Origin: Gracilimonas amylolytica
GTDB taxonomy: Bacteria > Bacteroidota > Rhodothermia > Balneolales > Balneolaceae
DNA: 64,000 nt
NCBI RefSeq assembly: GCF_002911695.1
Contig: NZ_PQBS01000011.1
Coordinates: 1 to 64,000 of the forward strand
Direction: 5' to 3'
Below are positions 1 to 8,489 of the stretch, piece after piece. The translations under genes were made by a program, and so were the position numbers. The notes beneath the pieces were generated by a model. It was not told where the DNA came from. It saw only the letters and a list, made by a program, of their open reading frames with translations, and made no database searches. The stretch's first letter is position 1. Each line of letters starts with the position of its first letter.

Positions 1-720
1 GGGGCTGAAGTAGCTAAGGGTTAATGTTTGGTTTGCTTATACCATGATTTTAATTGCTTTAAGAGCTCTGCATGATTGCCTCCGTTGAAGCGCCACTCAC
101 ATTCCTTTAAAAACCAGTAAAAATTATCTGCTTTGATGCCGTTAAATTTGCGCATATGACGCTTGGCTTGATTCCAGAAATTCTCTATTCCATTTATGTG
201 ATTCAGTTGATCTGCAAAGAGTTCACTGTGGTTAATTCGCATGTGGTGGAACTCAGAGATATCCAGGGCATTGTAGGAGCGAAAAGTATCGGTATAAACA
301 ATACTATCCGGCTGCACATTCTGTTGAATAATTGGTAGCAAGGTTTCTGTTTTAGCATTCGGAATAATAGCCGTGTACACTTTACCTCCACGCTTAAGTA
401 ATCCAAATACAGCTACTTTGCCGGTAGATCCACGGCCACGCTTACCTTTACGCTTGCCTCCAAAATAGCTTTCATCGGCTTCCACTTCCCCAGATAATTC
501 ATAACTGGGTAGTTTACTTGCAATGAGTTGACGTAGTCTCATAAAAAACCGTATAGCGGTGTTAGCTTGAACACCAATCAATTCCGAGGCTGCACGGGCC
601 GTAGTACCTGCTACAAAATGTTCTATCAGCCGGCTTTGTTGGTGTGGGGTTAATCGACTTTTGCGTTCATACATAGTAACTAATTTAGCACCTTATTCAA
701 GTCTTAGCTACTTCAGCCCC
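1..720 (-). mobile_element. IS1595-family insertion sequence (ISXO2-like)
   Basis: A compact insertion sequence bounded by 18-bp perfect terminal inverted repeats: ggggctgaagtagctaag at 1-18 and its reverse complement at 703-720. The single transposase gene fills the interior on the minus strand. Elements of this family usually create an 8-bp target duplication. The right flank starts aaaattaa at 721, but the left flank lies outside the window, so the duplication cannot be checked. The element looks intact. That the window begins exactly at the left terminal repeat suggests a contig broken at a multicopy element, which is inference. Confidence 0.88.
21..674 (-). CDS. IS1595-family DDE transposase
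   Basis: A transposase of 217 aa that would cut and join the element ends. It has an N-terminal helix-turn-helix-like region (about residues 8-55) followed by a DDE domain. The first acidic residue lies in ADESYFGG (about 66), the second in YTDTFRSYNAL (about 127), and an NGIENFWNQAKRH block near 160 holds the third acidic residue. It lacks the N-terminal zinc ribbon of longer ISXO2-type proteins, as in the short members of the family. The frame is open from an ATG just inside the right inverted repeat to a stop just inside the left one, so the gene looks functional. It is read towards the window edge, away from the STAS gene. Confidence 0.9.
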   Translation of the reverse strand: MYERKSRLTPHQQSRLIEHFVAGTTARAASELIGVQANTAIRFFMRLRQLIASKLPSYELSGEVEADESYFGGKRKGKRGRGSTGKVAVFGLLKRGGKVYTAIIPNAKTETLLPIIQQNVQPDSIVYTDTFRSYNALDISEFHHMRINHSELFADQLNHINGIENFWNQAKRHMRKFNGIKADNFYWFLKECEWRFNGGNHAELLKQLKSWYKQTKH

Positions 721-991
721 AAAATTAATAATAACGTCGTGATTTTAGAATAGCGTTAGAGAAGATTATCGAGAAAATGTAAATACAAGACTAATTTAAC
801 TCCAATAATATTTAGCTATTTTAGCTGAGAGATAGTCGTAATTTCATCCGCCTGATCTGCCTTATTTTCAAATTCTATTTGACTCCATTAACTAACAGAT
901 TTTTTGTATTATCGAGACGGAAAGCATTGGCTGAAGGTAGAAATTAATGCAGCTTTTAGCTTTTATCATTTAATAAATAAAGAGGATTAGT

Positions 992-1333
992 ATGAATTAT
1001 AATGTTTCGGAAAAATATAATTGTGTCATTATCGAACTGAAAGGTAATGTTATGGGAGGACCTGATGCTGAGATTTTCCGGGATGAACTCCATAAACTCA
1101 TTGAGAAAGGTAAAAAGAAAGTAGTGGTAGACCTGGGTAAAGTGAAGTTTATGAATTCTTCAGGACTTGGAATTCTGATCGGTGGGCTGACTACCATGAA
1201 AAATGCCGATGGGGAATTAGTGATCTGTCAGGCTGATAAAAAGATCGAAAGTTTACTTATGGTCACACAGTTGATCAAGGTGTTCGATCACTACAGAACA
1301 CTTGAAGAAGCCATTGCTCATTTCGATAAATAA
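992..1333 (+). CDS. STAS-domain anti-sigma factor antagonist (SpoIIAA/RsbV-like)
   Basis: A protein of 113 aa that is a single STAS domain. Family members bind an anti-sigma/serine kinase partner and are switched by phosphorylation of a conserved serine. The block KFMNSSGLGILIG (about residues 50-62) contains the expected Ser-Ser-Gly phosphorylation site after a hydrophobic strand (KKVVVDLG). A purine-rich agagga stretch lies about 10 nt before the ATG. The gene stands alone: an insertion sequence lies upstream, a terminator directly follows, and no kinase or phosphatase partner is nearby, so the partner must be encoded elsewhere. Family assignment is firm; the pathway is unknown. Confidence 0.85.
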   Translation: MNYNVSEKYNCVIIELKGNVMGGPDAEIFRDELHKLIEKGKKKVVVDLGKVKFMNSSGLGILIGGLTTMKNADGELVICQADKKIESLLMVTQLIKVFDHYRTLEEAIAHFDK

Positions 1334-1349
1334 CCAACAGATATAAAAA

Positions 1350-1388
1350 GATCCTGCACCGAATGAACCATGCAGGATCAATTTTTTT
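1350..1388. terminator. Bidirectional rho-independent terminator between STAS gene and ahcY
   Basis: A 9-bp stem (gatcctgca at 1350-1358, tgcaggatc at 1371-1379) is followed by a run of seven T on the plus strand and preceded by five A, which gives a T-run on the minus strand. It can end the STAS transcript and the ahcY transcript, which converge here. Confidence 0.8.
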
Positions 1389-1396
1389 AATGACCA

Positions 1397-1427
1397 AACC
1401 GTTTGTTTAGATCACGAACGGTTTTTT
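1397..1427 (+). terminator. Second hairpin with T-tract before the ahcY stop
   Basis: A 10-bp stem with one G-T wobble (aaccgtttgt at 1397-1406, acgaacggtt at 1414-1423) runs into six T (1422-1427). It faces the plus strand and acts as a back-up for the terminator immediately upstream. Confidence 0.6.
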
Positions 1428-1436
1428 GTCTGAATC

Positions 1437-2750
1437 TTAATAACGATACTGATCAGACTTATACGGACCTGTGATCGGTACACCAATATACTCCGCCTGA
1501 TCTTCAGTCAAAGTTTCAAGTTCCACTCCGATCTTGGATAAATGCAGTCGGGCTACCTTCTCATCCAGTGATTTCGGCAGAACGTGAACACCGGCTTCGA
1601 ACTCTTCCGGCCGGTTCCAGAGCGCGATCTGAGCCAGGGTTTGGTTGGTGAAACTGTTACTCATCACAAACGATGGGTGACCGGTCGCGTTACCGAGGTT
1701 CATCAATCTTCCCTGAGAAAGCAGTACCACTTGTTTACCACTGTCGTTCAGCGTGAAAATATCTACCTGTGGTTTGATGTTCTCTTCTTTGGAATTCTTT
1801 TTCAGCCAGGCTACATCGATCTCGTTATCAAAGTGACCAATATTACCTACAATGGCTTTATCCTTCATTTTCTTGAAATGACGGTCTTTGATAATGTCCT
1901 TGTTTCCGGTGGCCGTAACAAAGATATCACCTTCCTCAGCAGCATCATCCATTTTCTTCACTTCGAATCCGTCCATAGCAGCCTGAAGCGCACAGATCGG
2001 GTCGATCTCAGTAACGATAACACGTGCACCGGCTCCACGCAGAGAAGCGGCAGTTCCTTTACCTACATCACCGTATCCGGCAACAACGGCAACTTTTCCG
2101 GCCATCATTACATCGGTGGCACGGCGAATGGCATCGGCAGCGGATTCCTTACAGCCGTATTTGTTATCAAATTTTGACTTGGTTACAGAATCATTCACGT
2201 TGATGGCAGGTAGAGTGAGGGTTCCTTTTCGCTCACGTTCAACCAATCTCAGTACACCGGTGGTGGTTTCTTCAGAAATACCGTTGATGCCTTCCACCAG
2301 TTCAGGATATCGATCGAGGACCATGTTGGTCAGGTCACCTCCATCATCGAGTATCATATTCAATGGTTGTCCGTCCGGGAAGAACAGGGTTTGTTCGATC
2401 GCCCAGTCAAATTCCTCTTCAGTCATACCTTTCCAGGCATACACAGGAACTCCGGCTTCTGCCATGGCAGCTGCAGCATGGTCTTGTGTGGAATAGATAT
2501 TACAGGATGACCAGGTTACATCAGCCCCAAGATCGATCAATGTTTCGATCAATACAGCCGTTTGGATGGTCATATGAAGACAACCGGCAATACGTGCCCC
2601 CTTCAATGGCTGTTGTTCACCATATTCTTCACGAAGGGCCATGAGGCCGGGCATTTCAGCTTCAGCTAATTCGATCTCCTGCCGACCCCATTTGGCAAGG
2701 GAAATATCTTTTACTTTATAAGGTAGTTTCTCTTCTTTTACTTCAGGCAT
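1437..2750 (-). CDS. ahcY: Adenosylhomocysteinase (S-adenosyl-L-homocysteine hydrolase)
   Basis: Cytosolic NAD-dependent enzyme that reversibly splits S-adenosylhomocysteine into adenosine and homocysteine, clearing the product inhibitor of methyltransferases. At 437 aa it has normal family length. The substrate domain shows [16 protein letters not shown] (about 200-215), with catalytic Lys and Asp, followed by the Rossmann motif [15 protein letters not shown] (about 235-249). The C-terminus ends in Lys-Ser-Asp-Gln-Tyr-Arg-Tyr, matching the family's conserved tail that contributes a lysine and tyrosine to the neighbouring subunit's NAD site. It starts 5 nt after the thioredoxin-like lipoprotein gene and is probably co-transcribed with it. 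Confidence 0.97.
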   Translation of the reverse strand: MPEVKEEKLPYKVKDISLAKWGRQEIELAEAEMPGLMALREEYGEQQPLKGARIAGCLHMTIQTAVLIETLIDLGADVTWSSCNIYSTQDHAAAAMAEAGVPVYAWKGMTEEEFDWAIEQTLFFPDGQPLNMILDDGGDLTNMVLDRYPELVEGINGISEETTTGVLRLVERERKGTLTLPAINVNDSVTKSKFDNKYGCKESAADAIRRATDVMMAGKVAVVAGYGDVGKGTAASLRGAGARVIVTEIDPICALQAAMDGFEVKKMDDAAEEGDIFVTATGNKDIIKDRHFKKMKDKAIVGNIGHFDNEIDVAWLKKNSKEENIKPQVDIFTLNDSGKQVVLLSQGRLMNLGNATGHPSFVMSNSFTNQTLAQIALWNRPEEFEAGVHVLPKSLDEKVARLHLSKIGVELETLTEDQAEYIGVPITGPYKSDQYRY

Positions 2751-2755
2751 GTTAT

Positions 2756-3283
2756 CTATGATGTTTTATGTTGTTCTATAATTTCTTTTGCGTCGTTATA
2801 ATCATTACCGGATAGTCCCAGCTCAGATTTGATCAGGAATCCTTCAGGGTCAAAAAATACCTTAAAAGGAATTCCAAGTGTGATGACCTCGGCTCCAACA
2901 CGATTCTTATCCAATACATAATTGAAGGTGTAGTCGTTATCACTCTTGAAGTTCTCTACATCTTCCTGAGTGTCGGAATTATTAAGATTTACAGCAAGCA
3001 TCACAAAATCATCGCTGTACTCTTTTTGGAGGGAATCCATGGCCGGAAAAACCTGCAGGCAGGGACTGCACCAGGTTTCCCAGAAATCGACCATGACCAC
3101 TTTACCGGAATAATCCTGAATGGAAACCTCGTTTCCTTCAAGGTCATAAAAGGTCGCATTCCAGATCACCTCATCAATATGTGTATCCTGCTTGCTCAGG
3201 TCCCTGGGATTTTTGCGGGCATCGCAGGCAGTTAGCAGTCCAATAAAAACCAATCCAAGGATCGGCAGTATAAGTTTTCTCAT
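2756..3283 (-). CDS. TlpA/ResA-like thioredoxin-fold lipoprotein
   Basis: A protein of 175 aa predicted to be an exported lipoprotein: the signal peptide ends with a lipobox (Leu-Leu-Thr-Ala-Cys, Cys at about 20). A thioredoxin fold follows, with the active-site motif WCSPC (about 71-75) preceded by VMVDFWET. Proteins of this type reduce or exchange disulfides outside the cytoplasmic membrane, for example during cytochrome c maturation. It is the first gene of a two-gene minus-strand operon with ahcY, an odd metabolic pairing. A TATCTTTA box on the minus strand at 3336-3329 is a plausible promoter. The redox partner is unknown. Confidence 0.85.
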   Translation of the reverse strand: MRKLILPILGLVFIGLLTACDARKNPRDLSKQDTHIDEVIWNATFYDLEGNEVSIQDYSGKVVMVDFWETWCSPCLQVFPAMDSLQKEYSDDFVMLAVNLNNSDTQEDVENFKSDNDYTFNYVLDKNRVGAEVITLGIPFKVFFDPEGFLIKSELGLSGNDYNDAKEIIEQHKTS

Positions 3284-3328
3284 AAAATTTGAAGGTGTTT
3301 GAATAGCTTTGTTAAATATATAACCCTA

Positions 3329-3336
3329 TAAAGATA
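3329..3336 (-). promoter_or_regulatory. Candidate -7 promoter box (TATCTTTA) for the tlpA-ahcY operon
   Basis: The minus strand reads TATCTTTA about 46 nt before the lipoprotein start. It fits the TAnnTTTG-type -7 element of Bacteroidota with the last base changed, and predicts a leader of about 40 nt. No good -33 TTTG was found. Confidence 0.45.
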
Positions 3337-3426
3337 AGGTTTAGTTTCGTGAATTAAGAACAAAAACCTTTGAAGGGCTGTTCGGTTATTTCTTTAAAGA
3401 AGGATCAATTTTTGATTTATTAATCA

Positions 3427-3434
3427 TATCTTTG
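3427..3434 (+). promoter_or_regulatory. -7 promoter box (TATCTTTG) abutting the lhgO start codon
   Basis: An exact TAnnTTTG match ends 5 nt before the ATG at 3440. Transcription normally starts 5-8 nt after this box, so the transcript is predicted to begin at or next to the start codon and be leaderless. No matching -33 element was found at the usual distance. Confidence 0.5.
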
Positions 3435-3439
3435 AGGAT

Positions 3440-4648
3440 ATGAAGTACGATTTTACAATTGTAGGGGCCGGCATCGTTGGCCTCTCAACGGCATATAAAC
3501 TCTCACTCAAATATCCTGAATCCAAGATCCTTGTTCTTGAAAAAGAAGATAAGGTAGCGGCTCACCAGACCGGAAAGAATTCCGGAGTTATTCATTCCGG
3601 TATCTACTATAAACCCGGAAGCTATAAAGCCAGAAATTGTGTGGATGGCCGGCATCAACTGGTAGATTTTTGCCAGAAACATGATGTAGCCATTGATGTA
3701 TGCGGCAAGGTGATCGTTGCCACGGATGAAACGGAAGTACCCAAGCTGAAAGAGATCTATGAACGGGGACTTCAAAATGAGATAGAAGGTATTGAGCTCA
3801 TTGATGAAGAACGGCTCAAGGAACTGGAACCACATGTAAATGGTGTGGCCGCTATTCACGTGCCTTGCGCCGGAATTGTGGATTATGCCGGTGTATGCCG
3901 GGTTCTGCAACAATTGATCGAGGAAAGTGGTGGCGAAGTTAGGTTCAACCGAAAAGTCACGAAGATCAGCCGGCAGGGTGAAGAAGTAAGCATTCGTGCA
4001 GGTAAGGAAAATGTGACCTCCTCATACCTGATCAACTGTGCAGGGCTGTATTCAGATCATGTGGCAAAAAGCGGTGGGGTAAGATCCCCGGTTAAAATCG
4101 TGCCCTTTAAGGGAGAATATTATGAATTGAAGCCGGATGCTGAATATCTGGTCAATGACCTGATCTATCCACTGCCAAATCCAGAGTTTCCGTTTCTTGG
4201 AGTACACTTTACACGCATGGCTTTGGGAGGTATTGAATGTGGTCCCAATGCGGTATTTGCCTTTAAGCGGGAAGGGTATAACAAACTTTCCTTCGACCTC
4301 AGGGATACCATTGAAACGTTGAATTTTCCGGGATTCTGGAAAATGGCCAGGGAACACTGGCGGATGGGGCTGGATGAATACCGTCGCTCGTTTTCAAAAA
4401 AAGCATTTGTGAAAGGACTTCAAAAGCTGATCCCGGAAGTACGGGAAGAGCATCTTAAAGTATCACCATCAGGAATCCGGGCCATGGCTCTTCAGAGAAA
4501 CGGAGAGATCCTCGATGATTTTTATTTTGAGGTGGCCGACCGGCAGATCCATGTATTGAATGCCCCAAGCCCTGCCGCAACAGCGGGATTGGCTATAGGC
4601 GATGAGATCGTCAAAAAGGTGGAAGAGAATTTTTATCTCAAAGAATAG
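3440..4648 (+). CDS. lhgO: L-2-hydroxyglutarate oxidase
   Basis: An FAD enzyme of 402 aa that oxidises L-2-hydroxyglutarate to 2-oxoglutarate, usually passing electrons to the membrane quinone pool. It opens with the dinucleotide-binding motif GAGIVGLSTAYKL (about 8-20). The family block AHQTGKNSGVIHSGIYY (about 41-57), with the histidine thought to hold FAD, follows. Near the C-terminus is SPSGIRAMALQRNG. Length and motif order match LhgO/YgaF of the DAO superfamily. The stop codon is followed after 1 nt by the ATG of a large FAD/Fe-S dehydrogenase, so both are surely one operon. The pairing suggests disposal of both 2-hydroxyglutarate enantiomers. Confidence 0.92.
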   Translation: MKYDFTIVGAGIVGLSTAYKLSLKYPESKILVLEKEDKVAAHQTGKNSGVIHSGIYYKPGSYKARNCVDGRHQLVDFCQKHDVAIDVCGKVIVATDETEVPKLKEIYERGLQNEIEGIELIDEERLKELEPHVNGVAAIHVPCAGIVDYAGVCRVLQQLIEESGGEVRFNRKVTKISRQGEEVSIRAGKENVTSSYLINCAGLYSDHVAKSGGVRSPVKIVPFKGEYYELKPDAEYLVNDLIYPLPNPEFPFLGVHFTRMALGGIECGPNAVFAFKREGYNKLSFDLRDTIETLNFPGFWKMAREHWRMGLDEYRRSFSKKAFVKGLQKLIPEVREEHLKVSPSGIRAMALQRNGEILDDFYFEVADRQIHVLNAPSPAATAGLAIGDEIVKKVEENFYLKE

Positions 4649-4649
4649 T

Positions 4650-7505
4650 ATGATTCAACAAGACCTGCTTACCCGTCAGTTATACGCTCAGGATGCCTCC
4701 CTTTATCAGGAAATGCCACAAGGGGTCTCATTTCCAAAAAGTCCTGAGGATATTCAGGCATTGGTAAAACAAGCCATTCAGGAAAAATTCAGTATTACGG
4801 CGAGAAGTGCGGGAACCAGTCTGGCCGGACAGACAACAGGCGGCGGGGTCATTATGGACGTATCCCGTTATATGACAGATATATTGAAGCTGGATCCGGA
4901 AACGAAGACAGCACATGTGCAACCGGGAGTGATACGAGACACCCTGAATCGTGAAGTCGGAAACCATCAGCTGCTGTTTGGTCCTGATACCGCAACGACC
5001 AATCGCTGTATGATCGGTGGGATGATTGGGAATAATTCATCCGGTTCATTCTCCATCAAGTACCAAACTACGCGTGAGCATACCCTTGAGATCGAGGCTA
5101 TTCTGAGTGATGGTTCAAGAGCGGTGTTTAAACCCCTTACCGCAGAGGAACTGGAATCCAGAAAACAACAAAATGATCTGGAAGGCCAAATCTACCGGTC
5201 GATGTTAAAACTGTTGGAGCAAAACCGGGAGCTCATTGAAAAAAGTTATCCTCACAAAGAGATCATCCGCAGAAATACCGGATACGCGCTGGATAAACTA
5301 CTGGAGATGCAACCATTCGACCAGGAAGGGAGAAAATTCAATCTGTGTGAACTGCTTTGCGGGAGTGAAGGAACCCTTGCGTTTACGGCTTCAGCAAAAT
5401 TGAACCTGGTTCCTAAAGACAAGCATAAACTGGTGGTGGTTCCTCAGTTCAATTCACTCGAAGAAACCATGAAAGCCGCCGTTGAGATTGTGAATTTTGA
5501 GCCTGCGGCTGTAGAACTGGTTGACCATATTATCATGGACGCCACCAAGGGCAATATTGAACAGCGTAAGAACCGGTTCTTTCTGGAGGATGAACCACGC
5601 TACATATTGATCACTCAATTTGAGGGGAATGATCCGGCTGCCCTTCAGAGTAAGGCAGAGGAATTAACCGATGTGTTGCAACAGAAAGAATTGGGTTACG
5701 CCTATCCGGTTATTACGGAATCAGACAAGATGAGGAGAGTCTGGGATCTCCGTAAAGCCGGATTAGGTCTGTTAATGGGTTTGGGAGAAGACGGTCGTTC
5801 TCCTTCTTTCTGCGAAGATACCGCGGTTCGGGTGAAGGACTTACCTGAATATGTGAAAGAATTTCGGGCCATTCTGGATAAACACAACACCAATTGTGTG
5901 TTCTATGCCCATGCTTCTGTAGGGGAGTTACACCTGCGTCCCCAGATCGATATCAATACGGAGTCGGGATTGCAGACCATGAAAGTCATGGCAGAGGAAA
6001 TAGCAGACCTGGTGAAAAAATATAACGGGTCGTTATCCGGTGAACATGGCGATGGACGGGTTCGGGCTCCCTACATTCATAAGATCTTAGGGAAAGAGAT
6101 GGTGCCGGTGTTGAAGCAGGTAAAAGAGATCTGGGATCCACAGTACATTTTTAATCCCGGAAAGATCGTTGAGCCCAAACCCATTGATGCCGATCTCAGG
6201 TTTTCACCTGATTATAAAAAACCGGAGCCTGAAACCGTCTTTGCATGGCGGAAGGAAGGTGATTTTGGGAGTGCCATGGAATTGTGCAACGGAGCCGGTG
6301 TTTGCCGCAAGTTAGCTGAGAGTGGAGGAACGATGTGTCCCTCCTATATGGCCACAAAAGATGAAAAGGATTCAACCCGTGGCAGGGCTAATGTTTTTCG
6401 GCATGTGTTTGCAGGTGAGGATCCCCAGGGATTTGCATCCAGTGAATTACGTCAGGCACTGGATCTGTGCCTGAGTTGTAAGGCCTGTAAAAGTGAATGC
6501 CCGGCCAATGTGGACATGGGCAAAATGAAAGCCGAATTCATGAATGGCTGGCATAAGGAGAATGGCTCCCTGCTAAAGGAAAAATTCTTTGCAAACGCCG
6601 GTAAACTATTTCCTCTTGCTTCAATGACGCCATCACTATCTAACTTTTTTACCGGATCCACTCCGGGAAAATGGTTCTTTGAAACGGTGTTTGGTATCGA
6701 TTCCCGGCGGGATCTTCCGAAGTTTGCCCAAAAGTCTTTTCGTTCTCTTTTCGAAAAGCATCAGAAAAATGGAGCAGTTAGATCTGATGAAAAAGTAGTT
6801 CTGTTTGTCGATCTGTTCACGAACTACAACGATCCACAGATCGGTATGGATGCCGTGCATGTGCTTGAAATAATGGGGTATGAGGTGATCATTCCGAAAG
6901 CCATGGAAACCGGCCGGCCACAACTCTCAAAGGGATTTCTCGGCGAGGCCAAAGCCATAACGTTGAAGGTGCTGTCGGAATTTGAAGAATATGTTGAACA
7001 AGGCTTACCCGTGATCGGTATCGAACCTTCAGAGATACTGACCTTGCGTGATGAATTCCTTGAATTATGTGAAGAGGATCAACTGCCTCTTGCGAATAAG
7101 CTTGCAGATCTGTCCTTTACCATTGAAGAGTTCATAGCGAAAAATGCCCAACGTCTTCCAAAGACAGATAAAGCTAAAAAGGTTATGCTGCATGGACATT
7201 GCCATGCCAAGGCACTGGTTGGAAATGAGCCTACGATAGAGGCATTGGAGTCAGCAGGATATGAGGTAGAAGTCCTTGAGACAGGTTGCTGTGGAATGGC
7301 CGGAAGTTTTGGTTATGAAGAAGAACATTATGAAGTCTCTCAGGATATCGGGGAATTGGTGCTGTTTCCGGCATTACGAAATAATGAGGAAGATGAGGTG
7401 TGTGCCCCCGGATTTTCATGCCGACATCAGATCAAAGATGGTGTGGATAGGAAGGCTTTGCATCCGGTAACACTTATTCATAGAATGATTACTAAACAAT
7501 CCTAA
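4650..7505 (+). CDS. FAD-binding and 4Fe-4S D-2-hydroxyacid dehydrogenase (YdiJ/GlcD-GlcF type)
   Basis: A protein of about 951 aa, a natural fusion of a GlcD-like flavoprotein and a GlcF-like iron-sulfur and CCG-domain protein. The N-terminal FAD domain includes ARSAGTSLAGQTTGGG (about 51-66). The FAD-oxidase C-domain ends near 530 with SGEHGDGRVR. Two cysteine clusters follow (CNGAGVCRK and CLSCKACKSECP, about 550-625), then CCG-type motifs HGHCHAKAL and TGCCGMAGSFG near 850-890. Relatives oxidise D-2-hydroxyglutarate or D-lactate. The adjacent lhgO favours D-2-hydroxyglutarate, which is inference. I chose the ATG 1 nt after the lhgO stop; an upstream in-frame start at 4602 would overlap lhgO by 47 nt. 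Confidence 0.88.
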   Translation: MIQQDLLTRQLYAQDASLYQEMPQGVSFPKSPEDIQALVKQAIQEKFSITARSAGTSLAGQTTGGGVIMDVSRYMTDILKLDPETKTAHVQPGVIRDTLNREVGNHQLLFGPDTATTNRCMIGGMIGNNSSGSFSIKYQTTREHTLEIEAILSDGSRAVFKPLTAEELESRKQQNDLEGQIYRSMLKLLEQNRELIEKSYPHKEIIRRNTGYALDKLLEMQPFDQEGRKFNLCELLCGSEGTLAFTASAKLNLVPKDKHKLVVVPQFNSLEETMKAAVEIVNFEPAAVELVDHIIMDATKGNIEQRKNRFFLEDEPRYILITQFEGNDPAALQSKAEELTDVLQQKELGYAYPVITESDKMRRVWDLRKAGLGLLMGLGEDGRSPSFCEDTAVRVKDLPEYVKEFRAILDKHNTNCVFYAHASVGELHLRPQIDINTESGLQTMKVMAEEIADLVKKYNGSLSGEHGDGRVRAPYIHKILGKEMVPVLKQVKEIWDPQYIFNPGKIVEPKPIDADLRFSPDYKKPEPETVFAWRKEGDFGSAMELCNGAGVCRKLAESGGTMCPSYMATKDEKDSTRGRANVFRHVFAGEDPQGFASSELRQALDLCLSCKACKSECPANVDMGKMKAEFMNGWHKENGSLLKEKFFANAGKLFPLASMTPSLSNFFTGSTPGKWFFETVFGIDSRRDLPKFAQKSFRSLFEKHQKNGAVRSDEKVVLFVDLFTNYNDPQIGMDAVHVLEIMGYEVIIPKAMETGRPQLSKGFLGEAKAITLKVLSEFEEYVEQGLPVIGIEPSEILTLRDEFLELCEEDQLPLANKLADLSFTIEEFIAKNAQRLPKTDKAKKVMLHGHCHAKALVGNEPTIEALESAGYEVEVLETGCCGMAGSFGYEEEHYEVSQDIGELVLFPALRNNEEDEVCAPGFSCRHQIKDGVDRKALHPVTLIHRMITKQS

Positions 7506-7507
7506 AT

Positions 7508-8392
7508 ATGAAAATCCGGTTTATCACAAAGCTGTTATTTTTGATTGTTCTAATGCATTTTAGTTCATCAATGTTACTTGCTCAAACTTGGGTACCTGAG
7601 CGTCTAAGCGCAGATAAACCAGAGGAAAAATGGCTTCAATATTTACATAACGAGGCATCGAGTCTTATGCTCCATGATAGTACATGTAAAAGAGCAGAAG
7701 CATTTACAGGTAAGATCAACATCATTGAGGGATATAAGACGTGTATTTCTGTTTATGAGGAAGATGAAACTGGTGAAATGGATTGGGAGACTTGGAAAGT
7801 ATACTTTGGGGAGCTAAAATCAGATCACTTTTATTATAATACAGAAGTTGTTTTTGATACGAACAGATCACCAATCCAAAAAATAGAAGCTAACGGAACT
7901 GACACTTCTAAAGTTTTTGAAATGGCCACTGCTGCAAGATTGGCAATAAAGGAAGTAGATGTGCCTGACTCAAAATTTGAATATGAGGTAATTGTCAATT
8001 TCTACCGACTTAATGAGTATTCTGTTTATCTTTTGCCAAAATGGAAGGAAGGCGAGCCCTATTATCTTGGAGGTGAGTTTCATTTTGTGATCGATGTGAA
8101 GGAAAAGAAGATCATAAAATGGAAAATGCTTAACAAAAGAGTAGATGTATTTTATCCAGATATTCTAAATCGTACCAAAATCAGTAAAAGTATAAATTCG
8201 GTGTCTCCATATCCTACATCAACTGATATTCTTATGATGTACAGAAGGAAAACCGGCCCCGCTCATATTACAGTGGCAAAAGGATGGTACTACGGTATAA
8301 CACCTGAGGTCAAAATTGGAATATTGGGTCAAAAGGATAAACTGAATGATAAAGAATGGTTTCAGGAATGGAATCAGTCCAATAGCTTTTAG
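7508..8392 (+). CDS. Secreted protein of unknown function
   Basis: A protein of 294 aa not assigned to any family. It has a clear signal peptide (basic start, hydrophobic run to about residue 22, cleavage near Leu-Ala-Gln at 24-26). The mature part is rich in Trp, Tyr, Lys and Glu, with no transmembrane segment or catalytic motif that I recognise. The look is of a periplasmic beta-rich protein: FEYEVIVNFYRL and YYLGGEFHFVIDVKEKK are strand-like. It starts 3 nt after the dehydrogenase stop, so it is co-transcribed with the 2-hydroxyglutarate genes. It is more AT-rich than those genes, so a shared function is uncertain. Confidence 0.7.
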   Translation: MKIRFITKLLFLIVLMHFSSSMLLAQTWVPERLSADKPEEKWLQYLHNEASSLMLHDSTCKRAEAFTGKINIIEGYKTCISVYEEDETGEMDWETWKVYFGELKSDHFYYNTEVVFDTNRSPIQKIEANGTDTSKVFEMATAARLAIKEVDVPDSKFEYEVIVNFYRLNEYSVYLLPKWKEGEPYYLGGEFHFVIDVKEKKIIKWKMLNKRVDVFYPDILNRTKISKSINSVSPYPTSTDILMMYRRKTGPAHITVAKGWYYGITPEVKIGILGQKDKLNDKEWFQEWNQSNSF

Positions 8393-8489
8393 AGCATCAG
8401 ATTTAGCGACGTTGCTTGTCAGTACAATTTTATGACTGTGATTTGTTAATGTAGTAAAATAAAATTTTGTATCTCTACACTAAGTTAGA

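Noticed and set aside
1584-2177. A long open frame (197 codons) on the plus strand
   Set aside because: It lies wholly antisense to ahcY, has no family motif, and reflects codon bias of the real gene.
2751-3283. SAH or SAM riboswitch before ahcY
   Set aside because: ahcY begins 5 nt after the tlpA-like gene, and the region before that gene shows no such aptamer.
4602-4649. Upstream start for the FAD/Fe-S dehydrogenase
   Set aside because: It would overlap lhgO by 47 nt and add residues unlike the family; an ATG 1 nt after the lhgO stop is better.
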